Assembly (NCBI GenBank): GCA_017480745.1
Contig: JAFUSA010000021.1
Span: forward strand, 1-43,454
Direction of reading: 5' to 3'
DNA length: 43,454 nucleotides
DNA from: Alphaproteobacteria bacterium
GTDB lineage: Bacteria; Pseudomonadota; Alphaproteobacteria; RF32; CAG-239
Every line of letters starts with the position of its first letter. Positions within the stretch are counted from its first letter, which is position 1. A model generated the notes under the pieces. That model saw only the letters and a list, made by a program, of their open reading frames with translations, was not told where the DNA came from and searched no databases. A program made the position numbers and the translations under genes. Shown here one piece after another: positions 17,801 through 25,135 of the stretch.

Positions 17801-18031
17801 AATTCAGGTGGAGATAGCCAGCTTAGTGAAAAAGAGATACGCCGTCAGGCTGCACATGAAAGGTTGGAAGAACGTCGTCGTGAGCGAGAAAGACAAGAGC
17901 AACAAAGACAACGCGAACGTGAAGAACGCAAAAATGAACGTAGAGAAAGATACGATCGGATTAATCAGCAAAAACAACATGAACGTGAAGAACGTCGTCG
18001 TGAGCGAGATGAAAGATATAGCAAAAAATAA
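14807..18031 (+). CDS. VirB6-type protein with LytM/M23 peptidase domain, unit 5
   Basis: A 1074-residue fusion. A signal peptide (FVQNANA|ADS) leads to an exported LytM/M23-type domain (about residues 80-220) with all expected zinc and active-site motifs: His103 and Asp107 in HYGSD, YRHL with His162, and HLHLE with His212 and His214. The VirB6 core spans about residues 300-630, including CLIDCILQMCITAALIPCGIAAYAFKST with a diverged WPFK. A soluble region then has repeats resembling NGQWVRQKETVVK, and an Arg/Glu-rich coiled coil fills the last 65 residues. It would cut peptidoglycan where the secretion channel assembles. The ATG at 14807 is preceded by AAAGGAT. It is the last gene of the array. 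Confidence 0.85.
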   Translation: MKNIGLKFIILFSLFVGLSAFVQNANAADSCNNSCSSLNDCKPAVSGGHFADSASKKIDSSCVRNNASSGCFNGMPISAGTGNYNSIGYRPNGAGGNPTPRNHYGSDIGTTGYPNAKAYPVADGGEIALTTNSTGGGRTMVINYEAKCTGAGDKAYYTIYRHLRTYLKTSGKVNRTDEVAVIGGSNYKNGKLCDNPAQCSGSTCCSPHYQMHLHLEMLLGRFTGSSTYVGNQASKILKPYCSNLNSLCGGCPATANCDNGQKGPPFGEGGSFDGSLSSADQDAQVEATRSCQYGDYLDRNGCLFCELFKKIFNTASRIAKIANDLLAGPAKSVVSVGFLIWMAIYLLKQFVSFQGMSTGEMLKGLLFQGFRVAVVVLILSGAVYGVMDVTLNPVMKTGLSFANSLNPTSTCDESASYMQGIQGYEDSYSGAGVDGGLSKGLGRAILCSIKNLEDATGFMMSLGNYSVCLGVSPQNMPFNILPHLGYITTGAFLWVAGMVLLVTFPWCLIDCILQMCITAALIPCGIAAYAFKSTARYLVVIWNFMINAMFNFVFMALIVYILNSMLRDWIGNSTPGLTDGNAPDPKVFITGWKANGIAWWGVNALKVFGICFLFSTFFEEAKDMAAKFADSPGLGGSKGIGRMVGGTMADMGNKYVAQPAMHIAAKTGKAIGRDMNDMFGDAVRSKMNQGRGYLMSKFGGEAIKDEAGNTVGYKHHMKLFGMDINRTVSMDENGQWVRQKETVVKSKNGQDSRIVTTSGPGQKTREVYDENNNLIKQTGKNYASSARNIVENDGSIRKDVAAELMSGPNKEAAAAIMLQAAMQKQGMQLDETFKNRQMNVGKDGSISMVQVNKDGTTQTINAQMVEINGKTMMVINEQKADAKGNLISATLSNGMQKRVTSFGKDREGNTTAHTQYSFNEYLERKNSHNGIVNMFGEWGNLADRDAIMAGFDSQDYDMHMKQMYGNQSDKIEAARYNPFGQNNMNGSGFDFLGGTNGANSGGDSQLSEKEIRRQAAHERLEERRRERERQEQQRQREREERKNERRERYDRINQQKQHEREERRRERDERYSKK

Positions 18032-18154
18032 AATTTCTTCTATTTTATCAACATTATTGTAAGTTTTGCAATAGAAATATTTTAGTGCAACATATTGATA
18101 ATTCGCTATAATATAAAAATATGCAAATTTTTTATCAAAATATGAAAAAAATGC

Positions 18155-18183
18155 TTGCATTTAAAAAAAAATTGTTTTAATAG
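18155..18183 (+). promoter_or_regulatory. Promoter of tRNA-Arg
   Basis: TTGCAT and TAATAG are 17 bases apart and end 15 bases before the tRNA. The tRNA-Gly gene at 33781 has the same CTTGCATTT core. Confidence 0.6.
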
Positions 18184-18197
18184 TGTTAACTGTCAAT

Positions 18198-18274
18198 GCG
18201 CCCGTAGCTTAATTGGATAGAGCATCTGACTACGGATCAGAAGGTTGTGAGTTCGAGTCCCGCCGGGCGCGCCA
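18198..18274 (+). tRNA. tRNA-Arg (ACG)
   Basis: A full cloverleaf. The acceptor stem is GCGCCCG with CGGGCGC, the anticodon stem-loop is TCTGA-CTACGGA-TCAGA with anticodon ACG (A34 read as inosine), the T-arm is present and CCA is encoded. Confidence 0.95.
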
Positions 18275-18279
18275 ATTAA

Positions 18280-18310
18280 CTCCCTGTTTTATAAGGGAGC
18301 TTTTATTTTT
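18280..18310 (+). terminator. Terminator of tRNA-Arg
   Basis: CTCCCT (18280-18285) pairs with AGGGAG (18294-18299) around an eight-base loop, then CTTTTATTTTT. It lies six bases after the tRNA. Confidence 0.8.
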
Positions 18311-18529
18311 AAAATCTTCCGGCTTATTTTGTTTATCGTCAAAAGTAGAGGTAAGAATGAGCTTCTAACTTGAATCTACATGGTTTATTTTTATGAAGCA
18401 GATAAATCTCAAAGCTGTGATAATCAGGCGTTTGGTATATATTACTCACATCTTTATATTCGAAACTTTTACTTGCGCCACACAAGGCTTGATTTGTTTT
18501 TTATAACTTCAAAGTTCTTTATAGTAACT

Positions 18530-18559
18530 CCGTTTTTTCATTACATAATCAAAAAACGG
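18530..18559 (-). terminator. Possible terminator below the secreted-protein operon
   Basis: CCGTTTTTT pairs with AAAAAACGG around a 12-base loop, about 40 bases beyond the stop at 18598. Apart from this I see no gene or clear signal between 18311 and 18597. Confidence 0.45.
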
Positions 18560-18597
18560 CATACAATTATGGTTAAGCCAACATTCGTAGCTATACA

Positions 18598-19392
18598 TTA
18601 TTTACCCATACGGCAATGTTCGCCTATAAAACTTAATTCGTCTTTACTACCGAATCTTTGCACAGAAGTAAAATTGTATCCCTTTTCGGCCGGAATTACC
18701 ATTGATTCTAAAACTGACAAATACTCTTTTTTTAAGCTTTCATCAAACAAACAAAAATATTTCAATCCGCCTTGTTTGGGCTCGTCTCCGATTTTATGTG
18801 CTTTGCGAATAGTCAGATTAAAGGCGCATTTATCATCTTTAATACCTTCTATCTCACGAATTATCCATAAATTTCCGGTGGTTTCAATATTCTTGATGGC
18901 TTCACAATTTGCCAAATTTTTACGAAGTCCCTTAGTGTTATCAATTTCATCACGCAAAAAATTACAATATTTTTCATTACTCATAATATCGGCCGCACGC
19001 AGATAGTCTTCATCTTGCAAAGCATATTCCATATAGCGCCGCGTATTATATTTTTTGCTCTGAAATTGATACAAAGCATCGGCATATTCATAAGCTTTAT
19101 CCTTGTCAAAATCACAATTTTGGGTAATCCGCACACCGATACTGGTTTTGGCTTCAACTTCTAATTTACAGTGATTATTATCTGTTTTTTTTACACGATA
19201 AACAGTGGTGGCACTAACACCGGAATCCTCAGTATTTATACTTTGCTCATAATCTTCACAGTTGCCGAGACTGAGAAAAAAATTCAATGGCAGCGACGCT
19301 AAATCACCACGCGTAGCTAAGTTCAATATTTGCGCCGCCGCCATTGCCGGATATAACAATGTAATAAAAAATAATGTTGTGCGTTTTTTCAT
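18598..19392 (-). CDS. Secreted Cys-containing protein of unknown function, paralog A
   Basis: A 264-residue protein with a signal peptide (MKKRTTLFFITLLYPAMAAA). The exported part contains two copies of a loose module: a cysteine in an N-C-E-x-Y-like start, about 20-25 residues, then a V-rich strand and a second cysteine, followed by a C-[DL]-F-D segment and helices. It is clearly related to the next gene upstream (shared NEKYC/DEDIC region, CLFDESLKKEYLSVLESMVIPA versus CAFTDEQVKEYTSILEKQIIPA). I choose the ATG at 19392, four bases after the upstream stop. It is probably periplasmic. The family is not recognised. Confidence 0.7.
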   Translation of the reverse strand: MKKRTTLFFITLLYPAMAAAQILNLATRGDLASLPLNFFLSLGNCEDYEQSINTEDSGVSATTVYRVKKTDNNHCKLEVEAKTSIGVRITQNCDFDKDKAYEYADALYQFQSKKYNTRRYMEYALQDEDYLRAADIMSNEKYCNFLRDEIDNTKGLRKNLANCEAIKNIETTGNLWIIREIEGIKDDKCAFNLTIRKAHKIGDEPKQGGLKYFCLFDESLKKEYLSVLESMVIPAEKGYNFTSVQRFGSKDELSFIGEHCRMGK

Positions 19393-19396
19393 TATC

Positions 19397-20521
19397 TTAC
19401 TCTGCTTTTTCAACCCCCTCGGAGGCAACATCTTTGGACACAACTGTTTCAACCGGTTCAGGTGCTTTTGTTTCATCATAAATATGTTCGGATACCTCGT
19501 TGGCAGCTTTACGCTCCTCTTTGGCACGTTTCAAATCCTGCAAAGCGGCTTCTTCCTGTTTTTTAGCATCATCAATAGCTTTTTGCGCTCTTTGTTCCAA
19601 TTCATCACTTTCTTCGCTGGATTGTTGTAACTTTTCTTCCAGTTCTTTCATACGTTCATCCATACTTGAATTGGCCGAGCAATTAGCTTCCACAAAATTC
19701 ATTTCGGCATTAGGATCAAAACCTTGCGGGTTATTCATATCATCAAGCATATCGTCCATACTATCGGAAGCTGGTATAATTTGCTTTTCCAAAATTGATG
19801 TATATTCTTTAACTTGTTCGTCGGTAAAGGCACAGGTAAATCTATACCATTGTTCTTCCATATTTTCCATTAATGGTTTTAAGGATTCCACCAGTTCACC
19901 TGATACATTGCTTAAATCAGGTTTTTTGATTGTCATTTGCAAAACATAGTTGCATGAAGTCCCTTCTTTTCCTTTAACTTCACGCATAATTTCAGTTGCT
20001 CCCATTTGCTCGGCTTTGCTATACGGAGAGCAATCGCTCAAAGCTGCACGCAATTCCTTAGTCATATCAATCGCATCACGGTGTGTTTTGCATATATCTT
20101 CATCCATAGTTAAACCCATGGCTAACATATAATCCTCATCGTTCATCATGTCTGTCATACTTTCCAAGGTGTATTCCTTACGATTGAGCATTTTGCGCAT
20201 GGCCTTAACATAAGTTTTCAAATTTTCATCTGAAAACAAGCATGTTTGCGAGCTACTAACTCCTCCCATCATACCTGAATCGCTATCATTAACTGTCTTA
20301 CATTTATTTCCTTCCTTGCCGATAACCTTGTAGGTTGTATTTATCTGCATACCCATCATTTTAGCTGATTTTGTTTCCTCATATGGAGTGCAATTTTCCA
20401 AATTATTTAAATATTCCTCAGACATTTGCGCCTCTTGCACAAAACCTGATACATCAATTAATTGCGCATAAACAACCTGAGGCAATGCAAGCAACGTAGC
20501 AAATAAAATACTTTTTTTCAT
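19397..20521 (-). CDS. Secreted Cys-containing protein with coiled-coil tail, paralog B
   Basis: A 374-residue protein with a signal peptide (MKKSILFATLLALPQVVYAQ). Two Cys-bearing modules begin NCTPYEE and DCSPYSK, each followed by V-x-G-K-E-G-x-x-C. After them the last 90 residues form a Glu/Lys/Ala-rich coiled coil (EELEEKLQQSSEESDELEQR region). AAAGGAT precedes the ATG. It lies 27 bases downstream of murA on the same strand and is followed directly by paralog A, so all could be one operon. Likely periplasmic or envelope-associated. Function unknown. Confidence 0.7.
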   Translation of the reverse strand: MKKSILFATLLALPQVVYAQLIDVSGFVQEAQMSEEYLNNLENCTPYEETKSAKMMGMQINTTYKVIGKEGNKCKTVNDSDSGMMGGVSSSQTCLFSDENLKTYVKAMRKMLNRKEYTLESMTDMMNDEDYMLAMGLTMDEDICKTHRDAIDMTKELRAALSDCSPYSKAEQMGATEIMREVKGKEGTSCNYVLQMTIKKPDLSNVSGELVESLKPLMENMEEQWYRFTCAFTDEQVKEYTSILEKQIIPASDSMDDMLDDMNNPQGFDPNAEMNFVEANCSANSSMDERMKELEEKLQQSSEESDELEQRAQKAIDDAKKQEEAALQDLKRAKEERKAANEVSEHIYDETKAPEPVETVVSKDVASEGVEKAE

Positions 20522-20548
20522 AGTAAAATCCTTTCTTTTGTTAATAAG

Positions 20549-21841
20549 TTAATCACTTTCTTTAATACGTTCAATATCGGCACCAACTGCCTTAAATTTT
20601 TCTTCTAATGTTTCATATCCGCGGTCTAAGTGATATACGCGGTTGACAACTGTTTCACCTTCGGCCGCCAAACCGGCTAAAATAAGCGCAAACGAAGCGC
20701 GTAAATCAGTAGACATTACCGGCGCACCCGAAAGTTTTTTAACCCCACGCACAATCGCCGAAGCATGGCCGTGCACATTGATATTGGCGCCCATACGCAT
20801 TAATTCCGGCACATGCATAAAGCGATTTTCCCAAATACTTTCGGTAATCATCGCAGCCCCTTCGGAAACACACATAAGAGCCATAAATTGCGCTTGCAAA
20901 TCTGTCGGAAATCCCGGATAATAATCTGTATAAACATCATGTCCTTGCAAAGTGCAATTTTGCGCATCAACGATAAATCCGCTATCGGTCATTTCTATTT
21001 TAACCCCCATTTTGCGCAAAATACTGAGTGGAGTTTGCAAATATTCGGCATTAGCGTTAATTAACTCCAAGCGTCCTTTGGTAATTGCCGCCGCAACAGC
21101 GTAGGAACCGGCTTCAATGCGGTCATTTATAATGGTGTGAGTAATACCGTGTAATTTTTCCACCCCATTAATGGTCAGTGTTGAAGTGTTGGCTCCCTCA
21201 ATATGAGCGCCCATTTTATTGAGTATATCAATTAAATCGGCGATTTCCGGCTCCTTAGCAGCATTTTCAATAACGGTTGTTCCTTCTGCCAAAGCAGCAG
21301 CCATTAAAATATTGCAAGTAGCCCCTACCGAAGCGGAATGAAAAGAAATATGGGCACCTTGTAAACGCCCTTTAATATCTGCTACCACATATCCGTTTTT
21401 AATTTCAATATTTGCACCCATTTGTTCAAGCGATGATAAATGAATATCCATCGGCCGTGCACCTATGGCACATCCGCCCGGCAAAGATAGTTCCACATGC
21501 CCGTAACGAGCCAAAAGCGGTCCTAAAACATAATACGATGCTCGCATTTTGCGCACATAGTCATAAGGCGCCACCAAACTTGTCGCTTGTGGTGTATGAT
21601 ATGTAATTGTTCTGGTCAAATGCCCATTTAGCTCTTCTGTCTTCTCTTCAATTTGTGAGCCTATTTGCAATAACAAATTGTTCAGCGATTTAATGTCGGA
21701 AAGAAAAGGAATATTTTTAACGGTAACCGGTTCTTCGGTTAACAAACTTGCACAAATAATCGGCAAAGCAGTATTTTTCGCCCCACTGATATAGACTTTG
21801 CCAAACAGCGGCTTTCCACCGATAATTTTAATTTTATCCAC
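20549..21841 (-). CDS. murA: UDP-N-acetylglucosamine 1-carboxyvinyltransferase
   Basis: A 430-residue enzyme of the first committed peptidoglycan step, transferring enolpyruvate from PEP to UDP-GlcNAc in the cytoplasm. Key residues are Lys22 in SGAKNTALP, the catalytic cysteine Cys124 in LPGGCAIGARP (the fosfomycin target), and the C-terminal DLRASFALILAGLAAEG segment. Length is normal. The start codon is GTG, preceded by GGGGAG. A 44-residue basic protein gene ends two bases upstream. Confidence 0.97.
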   Translation of the reverse strand: MDKIKIIGGKPLFGKVYISGAKNTALPIICASLLTEEPVTVKNIPFLSDIKSLNNLLLQIGSQIEEKTEELNGHLTRTITYHTPQATSLVAPYDYVRKMRASYYVLGPLLARYGHVELSLPGGCAIGARPMDIHLSSLEQMGANIEIKNGYVVADIKGRLQGAHISFHSASVGATCNILMAAALAEGTTVIENAAKEPEIADLIDILNKMGAHIEGANTSTLTINGVEKLHGITHTIINDRIEAGSYAVAAAITKGRLELINANAEYLQTPLSILRKMGVKIEMTDSGFIVDAQNCTLQGHDVYTDYYPGFPTDLQAQFMALMCVSEGAAMITESIWENRFMHVPELMRMGANINVHGHASAIVRGVKKLSGAPVMSTDLRASFALILAGLAAEGETVVNRVYHLDRGYETLEEKFKAVGADIERIKESD

Positions 21842-21842
21842 G

Positions 21843-21977
21843 TTAGTTCTCCCCAGATTTTTGTTGTTTTTTCTTTTCTAATTCCTGTTGTTGTTTTTTG
21901 CGCTTGGCAATATTTTTTTGCAAAGCGCGAGCTTCCTTTTCAAAACGAATGTCTTTTGCTGATTTTTGCTTTTGCAT
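21843..21977 (-). CDS. Small Lys/Gln-rich protein upstream of murA
   Basis: A 44-residue, very basic peptide (MQKQKSAKDIRFEKEARALQ, then Lys/Gln-rich helix, ending SGEN). AAGGGG lies upstream of its ATG, it sits directly downstream of the operon promoter, and its stop is two bases from the murA start. It is predicted to be one continuous helix. Translation through it may also set murA expression. The family is not recognised. Confidence 0.6.
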   Translation of the reverse strand: MQKQKSAKDIRFEKEARALQKNIAKRKKQQQELEKKKQQKSGEN

Positions 21978-22005
21978 AAACGAGACCCCTTAATAATTTA
22001 CGCAG

Positions 22006-22033
22006 ATTATACACTATTTTTCAGACAGTGCAA
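22006..22033 (-). promoter_or_regulatory. Promoter of the murA operon
   Basis: On the minus strand, TTGCAC and a perfect TATAAT are separated by 16 bases, about 30 bases before the ATG of the 44-residue gene. Confidence 0.75.
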
Positions 22034-22275
22034 GCATAACCACACATCAGTAAACAAATTTTTATTTTTTTGTTTGACTTTGCCTTCAAATAACCCTGTC
22101 TTTTGGTTTTATAGGCATTTAAAAAATCAAATTGCAGCATAAATATACCGTGTTTGAGGAATATGGTGGTGTAGTTAAGCAATTAATTCTAAATCATATT
22201 TTCTGAAACCGACACGAAAAGGCATCATAAAAGATTAAATAATACTGATGATATTATTTTCCCGAGTATGCTGTG

Positions 22276-22388
22276 TGTCAGGCCCTCCGGTGGAGTCTTG
22301 CGGCGGATTATCTGTTTTAGGTTTTCGGTATAGATTGGTCGGAGGGCGCTTTTGAAGGGGTAAGAATGTAATTCTTGCTCCTTTTTTT
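22276..22388 (+). ncRNA. Candidate small structured RNA with its own terminator
   Basis: The 22034-22399 gap has no convincing ORF. GCCCTCCG (22282-22289) pairs perfectly with CGGAGGGC (22340-22347), enclosing about 50 bases with weaker internal pairing, and a strong intrinsic terminator follows at once. This is the layout of a free small RNA. It does not show the motifs of RNase P, tmRNA or 4.5S RNA that I would recognise. A 6S-like role is possible but unproven. Confidence 0.4.
22355..22388 (+). terminator. Strong intrinsic terminator
   Basis: A 13-pair stem joins 22355-22367 to 22371-22383 around a three-base loop, with G-T wobbles, and then seven T residues. It ends just before the promoter of the gene at 22457. 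Confidence 0.8.
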
Positions 22389-22399
22389 GTATAAAAATG

Positions 22400-22427
22400 T
22401 TGCAAATTAAAATATTTTTGCTATTAT
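22400..22427 (+). promoter_or_regulatory. Promoter of the two-repeat secreted protein
   Basis: TTGCAA and TATTAT are separated by 16 bases, 30 bases before the ATG at 22457. Confidence 0.6.
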
Positions 22428-22456
22428 ACGCTTATGAATAATTTAGGGGATTGGTT

Positions 22457-23899
22457 ATGCAAAGTCGCTTGTTGGCGTTTTATATATCGGTAATTGTTTG
22501 TCTTTCGGCTTTTAATGTTGTTGCACAAGATAATGTTTTTCCCGAGCAGTTCAAAAGCTCGTGGCAAAATTGCAATTCTGATGTGGCGCAGTTTCAAAAC
22601 GGTTGGCAAACCGTTACAGCAACCATTGTAGGCAAAGAAAATGACCGCTGCCACATAAAATTTTATGGCTTTGATTTGTATATTCCCTTAGAAGTTTTAT
22701 CCAAAGCTAACAATATGGATGACTTGGCAGAAGCACTAAAATATCCGGAAGTTGCCGTTTATGATCATAAAGCTGCTTATAAACCTGACGGTATTTTGTT
22801 CGGTTTGGCAAATTGTGCCAAAGGACAAAGCGACAAATCTGCCTACATAATCAAAAATATCGGAGAGATCAGTATAAAAAATGAAAATATTTTTAATTTT
22901 TCCGGCAATATGTGTTATGTGCATTTAGGCAATGAATTGACTGTTGCCGGAAAATTGCGCGATTATAGCATGGATTGCAATTTAAATTCGGATGACGTGC
23001 AAAGTTTGATTGCGCCGGAAAAAACCGTTATAGACCTTTATGCTCCGCAAGATATTCAGGGAGAAGATATGATGCTTTATCAGTCCGGTGTGATAAACGA
23101 ACAAACAGTTGCCGCCGATGAAGCTTTATTGAGCAAGTTGCTTAATCAAGATTATTGCCGCAAAAATGCGAATATAACGCAAAATACTCCGTCTCCGGCA
23201 ACAACTTCTGCCGAACCTAAAAATGAGGTAGAAGAATATGTTCCGGCAGAAGTATTTTCTCCGCGTTTTATGATGGGGTTGCGTAAATGTCAGCCAAGCT
23301 CCGAAGTAAAGCCTCCGCATAAAGCCGCTGTTTTGGGAATGGATAAAGGTGTTTGCTTAGTGCGTTATGATGGTTTTGATTTGCGCATTCCTCCGGCAGT
23401 TTTGGCAAATATTAATAATTTTGATGATTTACAGGTTCTGCTTAAAAACAAAGACATAACCACTTTTAACTATAAGCCTGAATATAATTACAAAGGATTG
23501 ATGTATGCGGTTGAAGCTTGCCATAAAAAGGTCGACTATTACAGTGAACGTGAGCAGAAAAAAAACAATGGCTTTGAAATTGTGCGTGGTTTGCGCTCCA
23601 TGTATATTAATGATATTTGCACCATCAATTTAGATAACAAACTCTATATAGACGGCAGTATGCGCGATTATAGCGTGCAGTGCCAGTTGCCGGCGAAAGT
23701 TCTTGATGAAATCCGCCCATATTTTGAAGATTTACTGAAAAAATACGGTGCCAGACGGCGAATCGGCGCCAAAGGCAGAATTTTGGTTAATGATGAGGAA
23801 TTTAATGAAAAAACTCGCGAAGCCGATGATGCTTTAATGTATTATATGCAACAAAACGGCTATTGCCAACAAGCCGATCCCAATAATCCGTTTGAATAA
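22457..23899 (+). CDS. Secreted protein with two tandem homologous domains
   Basis: A 480-residue exported protein. A signal peptide (SVIVCLSAFNVVAQ) is followed by two repeats of roughly 210 residues. Matching landmarks in each copy are GFDLYIPLEVL and GFDLRIPPAVL; ILFGLANC and LMYAVEAC; LRDYSMDC and MRDYSVQC; and a closing KLLNQDYC and MQQNGYC. Conserved cysteines imply disulfides and hence the periplasm or outside. A V-x-G-K-E-x-x-x-C stretch near residue 60 resembles the modules of the two secreted proteins at 18598-20521. AGGGGA precedes the ATG; an in-frame TTG two codons earlier is less well placed. Function unknown. Confidence 0.7.
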   Translation: MQSRLLAFYISVIVCLSAFNVVAQDNVFPEQFKSSWQNCNSDVAQFQNGWQTVTATIVGKENDRCHIKFYGFDLYIPLEVLSKANNMDDLAEALKYPEVAVYDHKAAYKPDGILFGLANCAKGQSDKSAYIIKNIGEISIKNENIFNFSGNMCYVHLGNELTVAGKLRDYSMDCNLNSDDVQSLIAPEKTVIDLYAPQDIQGEDMMLYQSGVINEQTVAADEALLSKLLNQDYCRKNANITQNTPSPATTSAEPKNEVEEYVPAEVFSPRFMMGLRKCQPSSEVKPPHKAAVLGMDKGVCLVRYDGFDLRIPPAVLANINNFDDLQVLLKNKDITTFNYKPEYNYKGLMYAVEACHKKVDYYSEREQKKNNGFEIVRGLRSMYINDICTINLDNKLYIDGSMRDYSVQCQLPAKVLDEIRPYFEDLLKKYGARRRIGAKGRILVNDEEFNEKTREADDALMYYMQQNGYCQQADPNNPFE

Positions 23900-23981
23900 A
23901 AAGCAAATACTTATAAAAATTTTTTCGGATTGTGCAAAAAGCTTTACCTCTTTTAGATGTGATTTATTTTGAGCTGCATCA

Positions 23982-24029
23982 ATCACAAAACAAAAGCATC
24001 ACCGTTATCTTCAAGAATAACAGTGATGC
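23982..24029 (-). terminator. Terminator of hydE
   Basis: GCATCACCGTTAT (23996-24008) pairs with ATAACAGTGATGC (24017-24029) with one mismatch. On the minus strand TTTTGTTTTGTG follows. It lies 14 bases after the gene. Confidence 0.75.
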
Positions 24030-24042
24030 CTAAAGCTTAAAT

Positions 24043-25047
24043 TTACTGATGCGGTAGTTTTCCGTTGTGGCCGCCATAGCCTTGCCCGATTGTGCGGCCG
24101 ATGCTCATAATCTTGGCTCCGATACAAGTCCGACAATGCAACGGTGTATCGTCAACGCAGATTTTTCCCGGATATAGCTCATAAAGTTTACGATATTCAC
24201 CTTCGGTAATGTTAGGCATAACCACATTGGCTCCGGCGCGTAAAGCTTTAATTCGTCCTTGCGGGTGCAGGCTTTCCATTGCCGTTGTTGCCGGAATGTT
24301 AATATCCGGCATTAGCAAACGCATCGCCGCCATTGTGCGCAACGCCAGTTCCAAAGAGCCTCCTGTCGCATCTTTCAGCGGTGTTTGCGCATGCGGAATA
24401 AACGGACCGATACCAGCCATATCTATCCCCAAATCACGCAAGAAAAGCAAATCGTCGGCAATCGATTCAATACTTTGTTCCGGCAGACCAACCATGATAC
24501 CCGAGCCGAGCTCATAGCCGATTTCCTTAATCATCAGCAGGCATTCATAACGATGTTGCCAGCTCATACCTGGGTCTAAGCGATGATACAAATCCTTGTC
24601 GGTTGTTTCAATTCGCATTAAATAACGATCGGCACCGGCATCATAAAAGGCTTTATAATCCGCGTAACTACGTTCCCCAATACTGAGAGTAATGGCCACA
24701 TCAAATTTTTTAATTTGTTCGATAATGGCGCACATCACATCAGCCGTAAAGTGCATATCTTCTCCCGACTGCATAACAATCGTTTTAAAACCCATATCGG
24801 CGGCTTTGTGTGCGGTGGTTACCATTTCTTCCGCACTCATCCGATAGCGTCCGAGAAGTTTATTATCACGGCGGATTCCGCAATACATACAGTTGTTGCG
24901 ACAGATATTGGAAAATTCCATCAATCCGCGTAAATGCACTTCATCTCCTACATACTCTTTGCGCACGGCATCTGCTTTGGCAAACAGCTGCTCTTGATGA
25001 GTTTCATCTTGCAACAAATCAATGATTTCCGCTCTGCTTAAATTCAA
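24043..25047 (-). CDS. hydE: [FeFe]-hydrogenase maturase HydE-like radical SAM enzyme
   Basis: A 334-residue radical SAM protein. Cys49, Cys53 and Cys56 (CRNNCMYC) bind the SAM cluster. The surrounding YVGDEVHLRGLMEFSNICRN, the VMQSGED segment, GIGPFIPHAQTPL, IPATTAM and the C-terminal KICVDDTPLHCRTC, which carries the three cysteines of the accessory cluster, all match HydE as I recall it from Thermotoga. HydE helps build the dithiolate ligand of the H-cluster with HydF and HydG, which are not in this window. I choose the TTG at 25047, seven bases after AGGA. An alternative TTG at 25116 lies within a promoter-like sequence. Confidence 0.85.
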   Translation of the reverse strand: MNLSRAEIIDLLQDETHQEQLFAKADAVRKEYVGDEVHLRGLMEFSNICRNNCMYCGIRRDNKLLGRYRMSAEEMVTTAHKAADMGFKTIVMQSGEDMHFTADVMCAIIEQIKKFDVAITLSIGERSYADYKAFYDAGADRYLMRIETTDKDLYHRLDPGMSWQHRYECLLMIKEIGYELGSGIMVGLPEQSIESIADDLLFLRDLGIDMAGIGPFIPHAQTPLKDATGGSLELALRTMAAMRLLMPDINIPATTAMESLHPQGRIKALRAGANVVMPNITEGEYRKLYELYPGKICVDDTPLHCRTCIGAKIMSIGRTIGQGYGGHNGKLPHQ

Positions 25048-25087
25048 AGATAAATCCTTTTGCTTATAATTGTAAAAAATATGCCAA

Positions 25088-25116
25088 AGCGTAACATCTC
25101 CAAAAGCTGTTGTCAA
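25088..25116 (-). promoter_or_regulatory. Possible hydE promoter
   Basis: On the minus strand a consensus TTGACA is followed 17 bases later by TACGCT, a weak -10. Its place supports the shorter hydE start. Confidence 0.4.
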
Positions 25117-25135
25117 TATTTTGGGCTAAAAATTT

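Noticed and set aside
18380-19006. A 208-codon plus-strand frame
   Set aside because: Most of it is antisense to the secreted protein at 18598-19392, which has a signal peptide and a paralog; no good ribosome site here.
25048-25116. A 23-codon N-terminal extension of hydE beginning at TTG
   Set aside because: The extension overlaps a TTGACA box, has no ribosome site, and HydE proteins do not need it.
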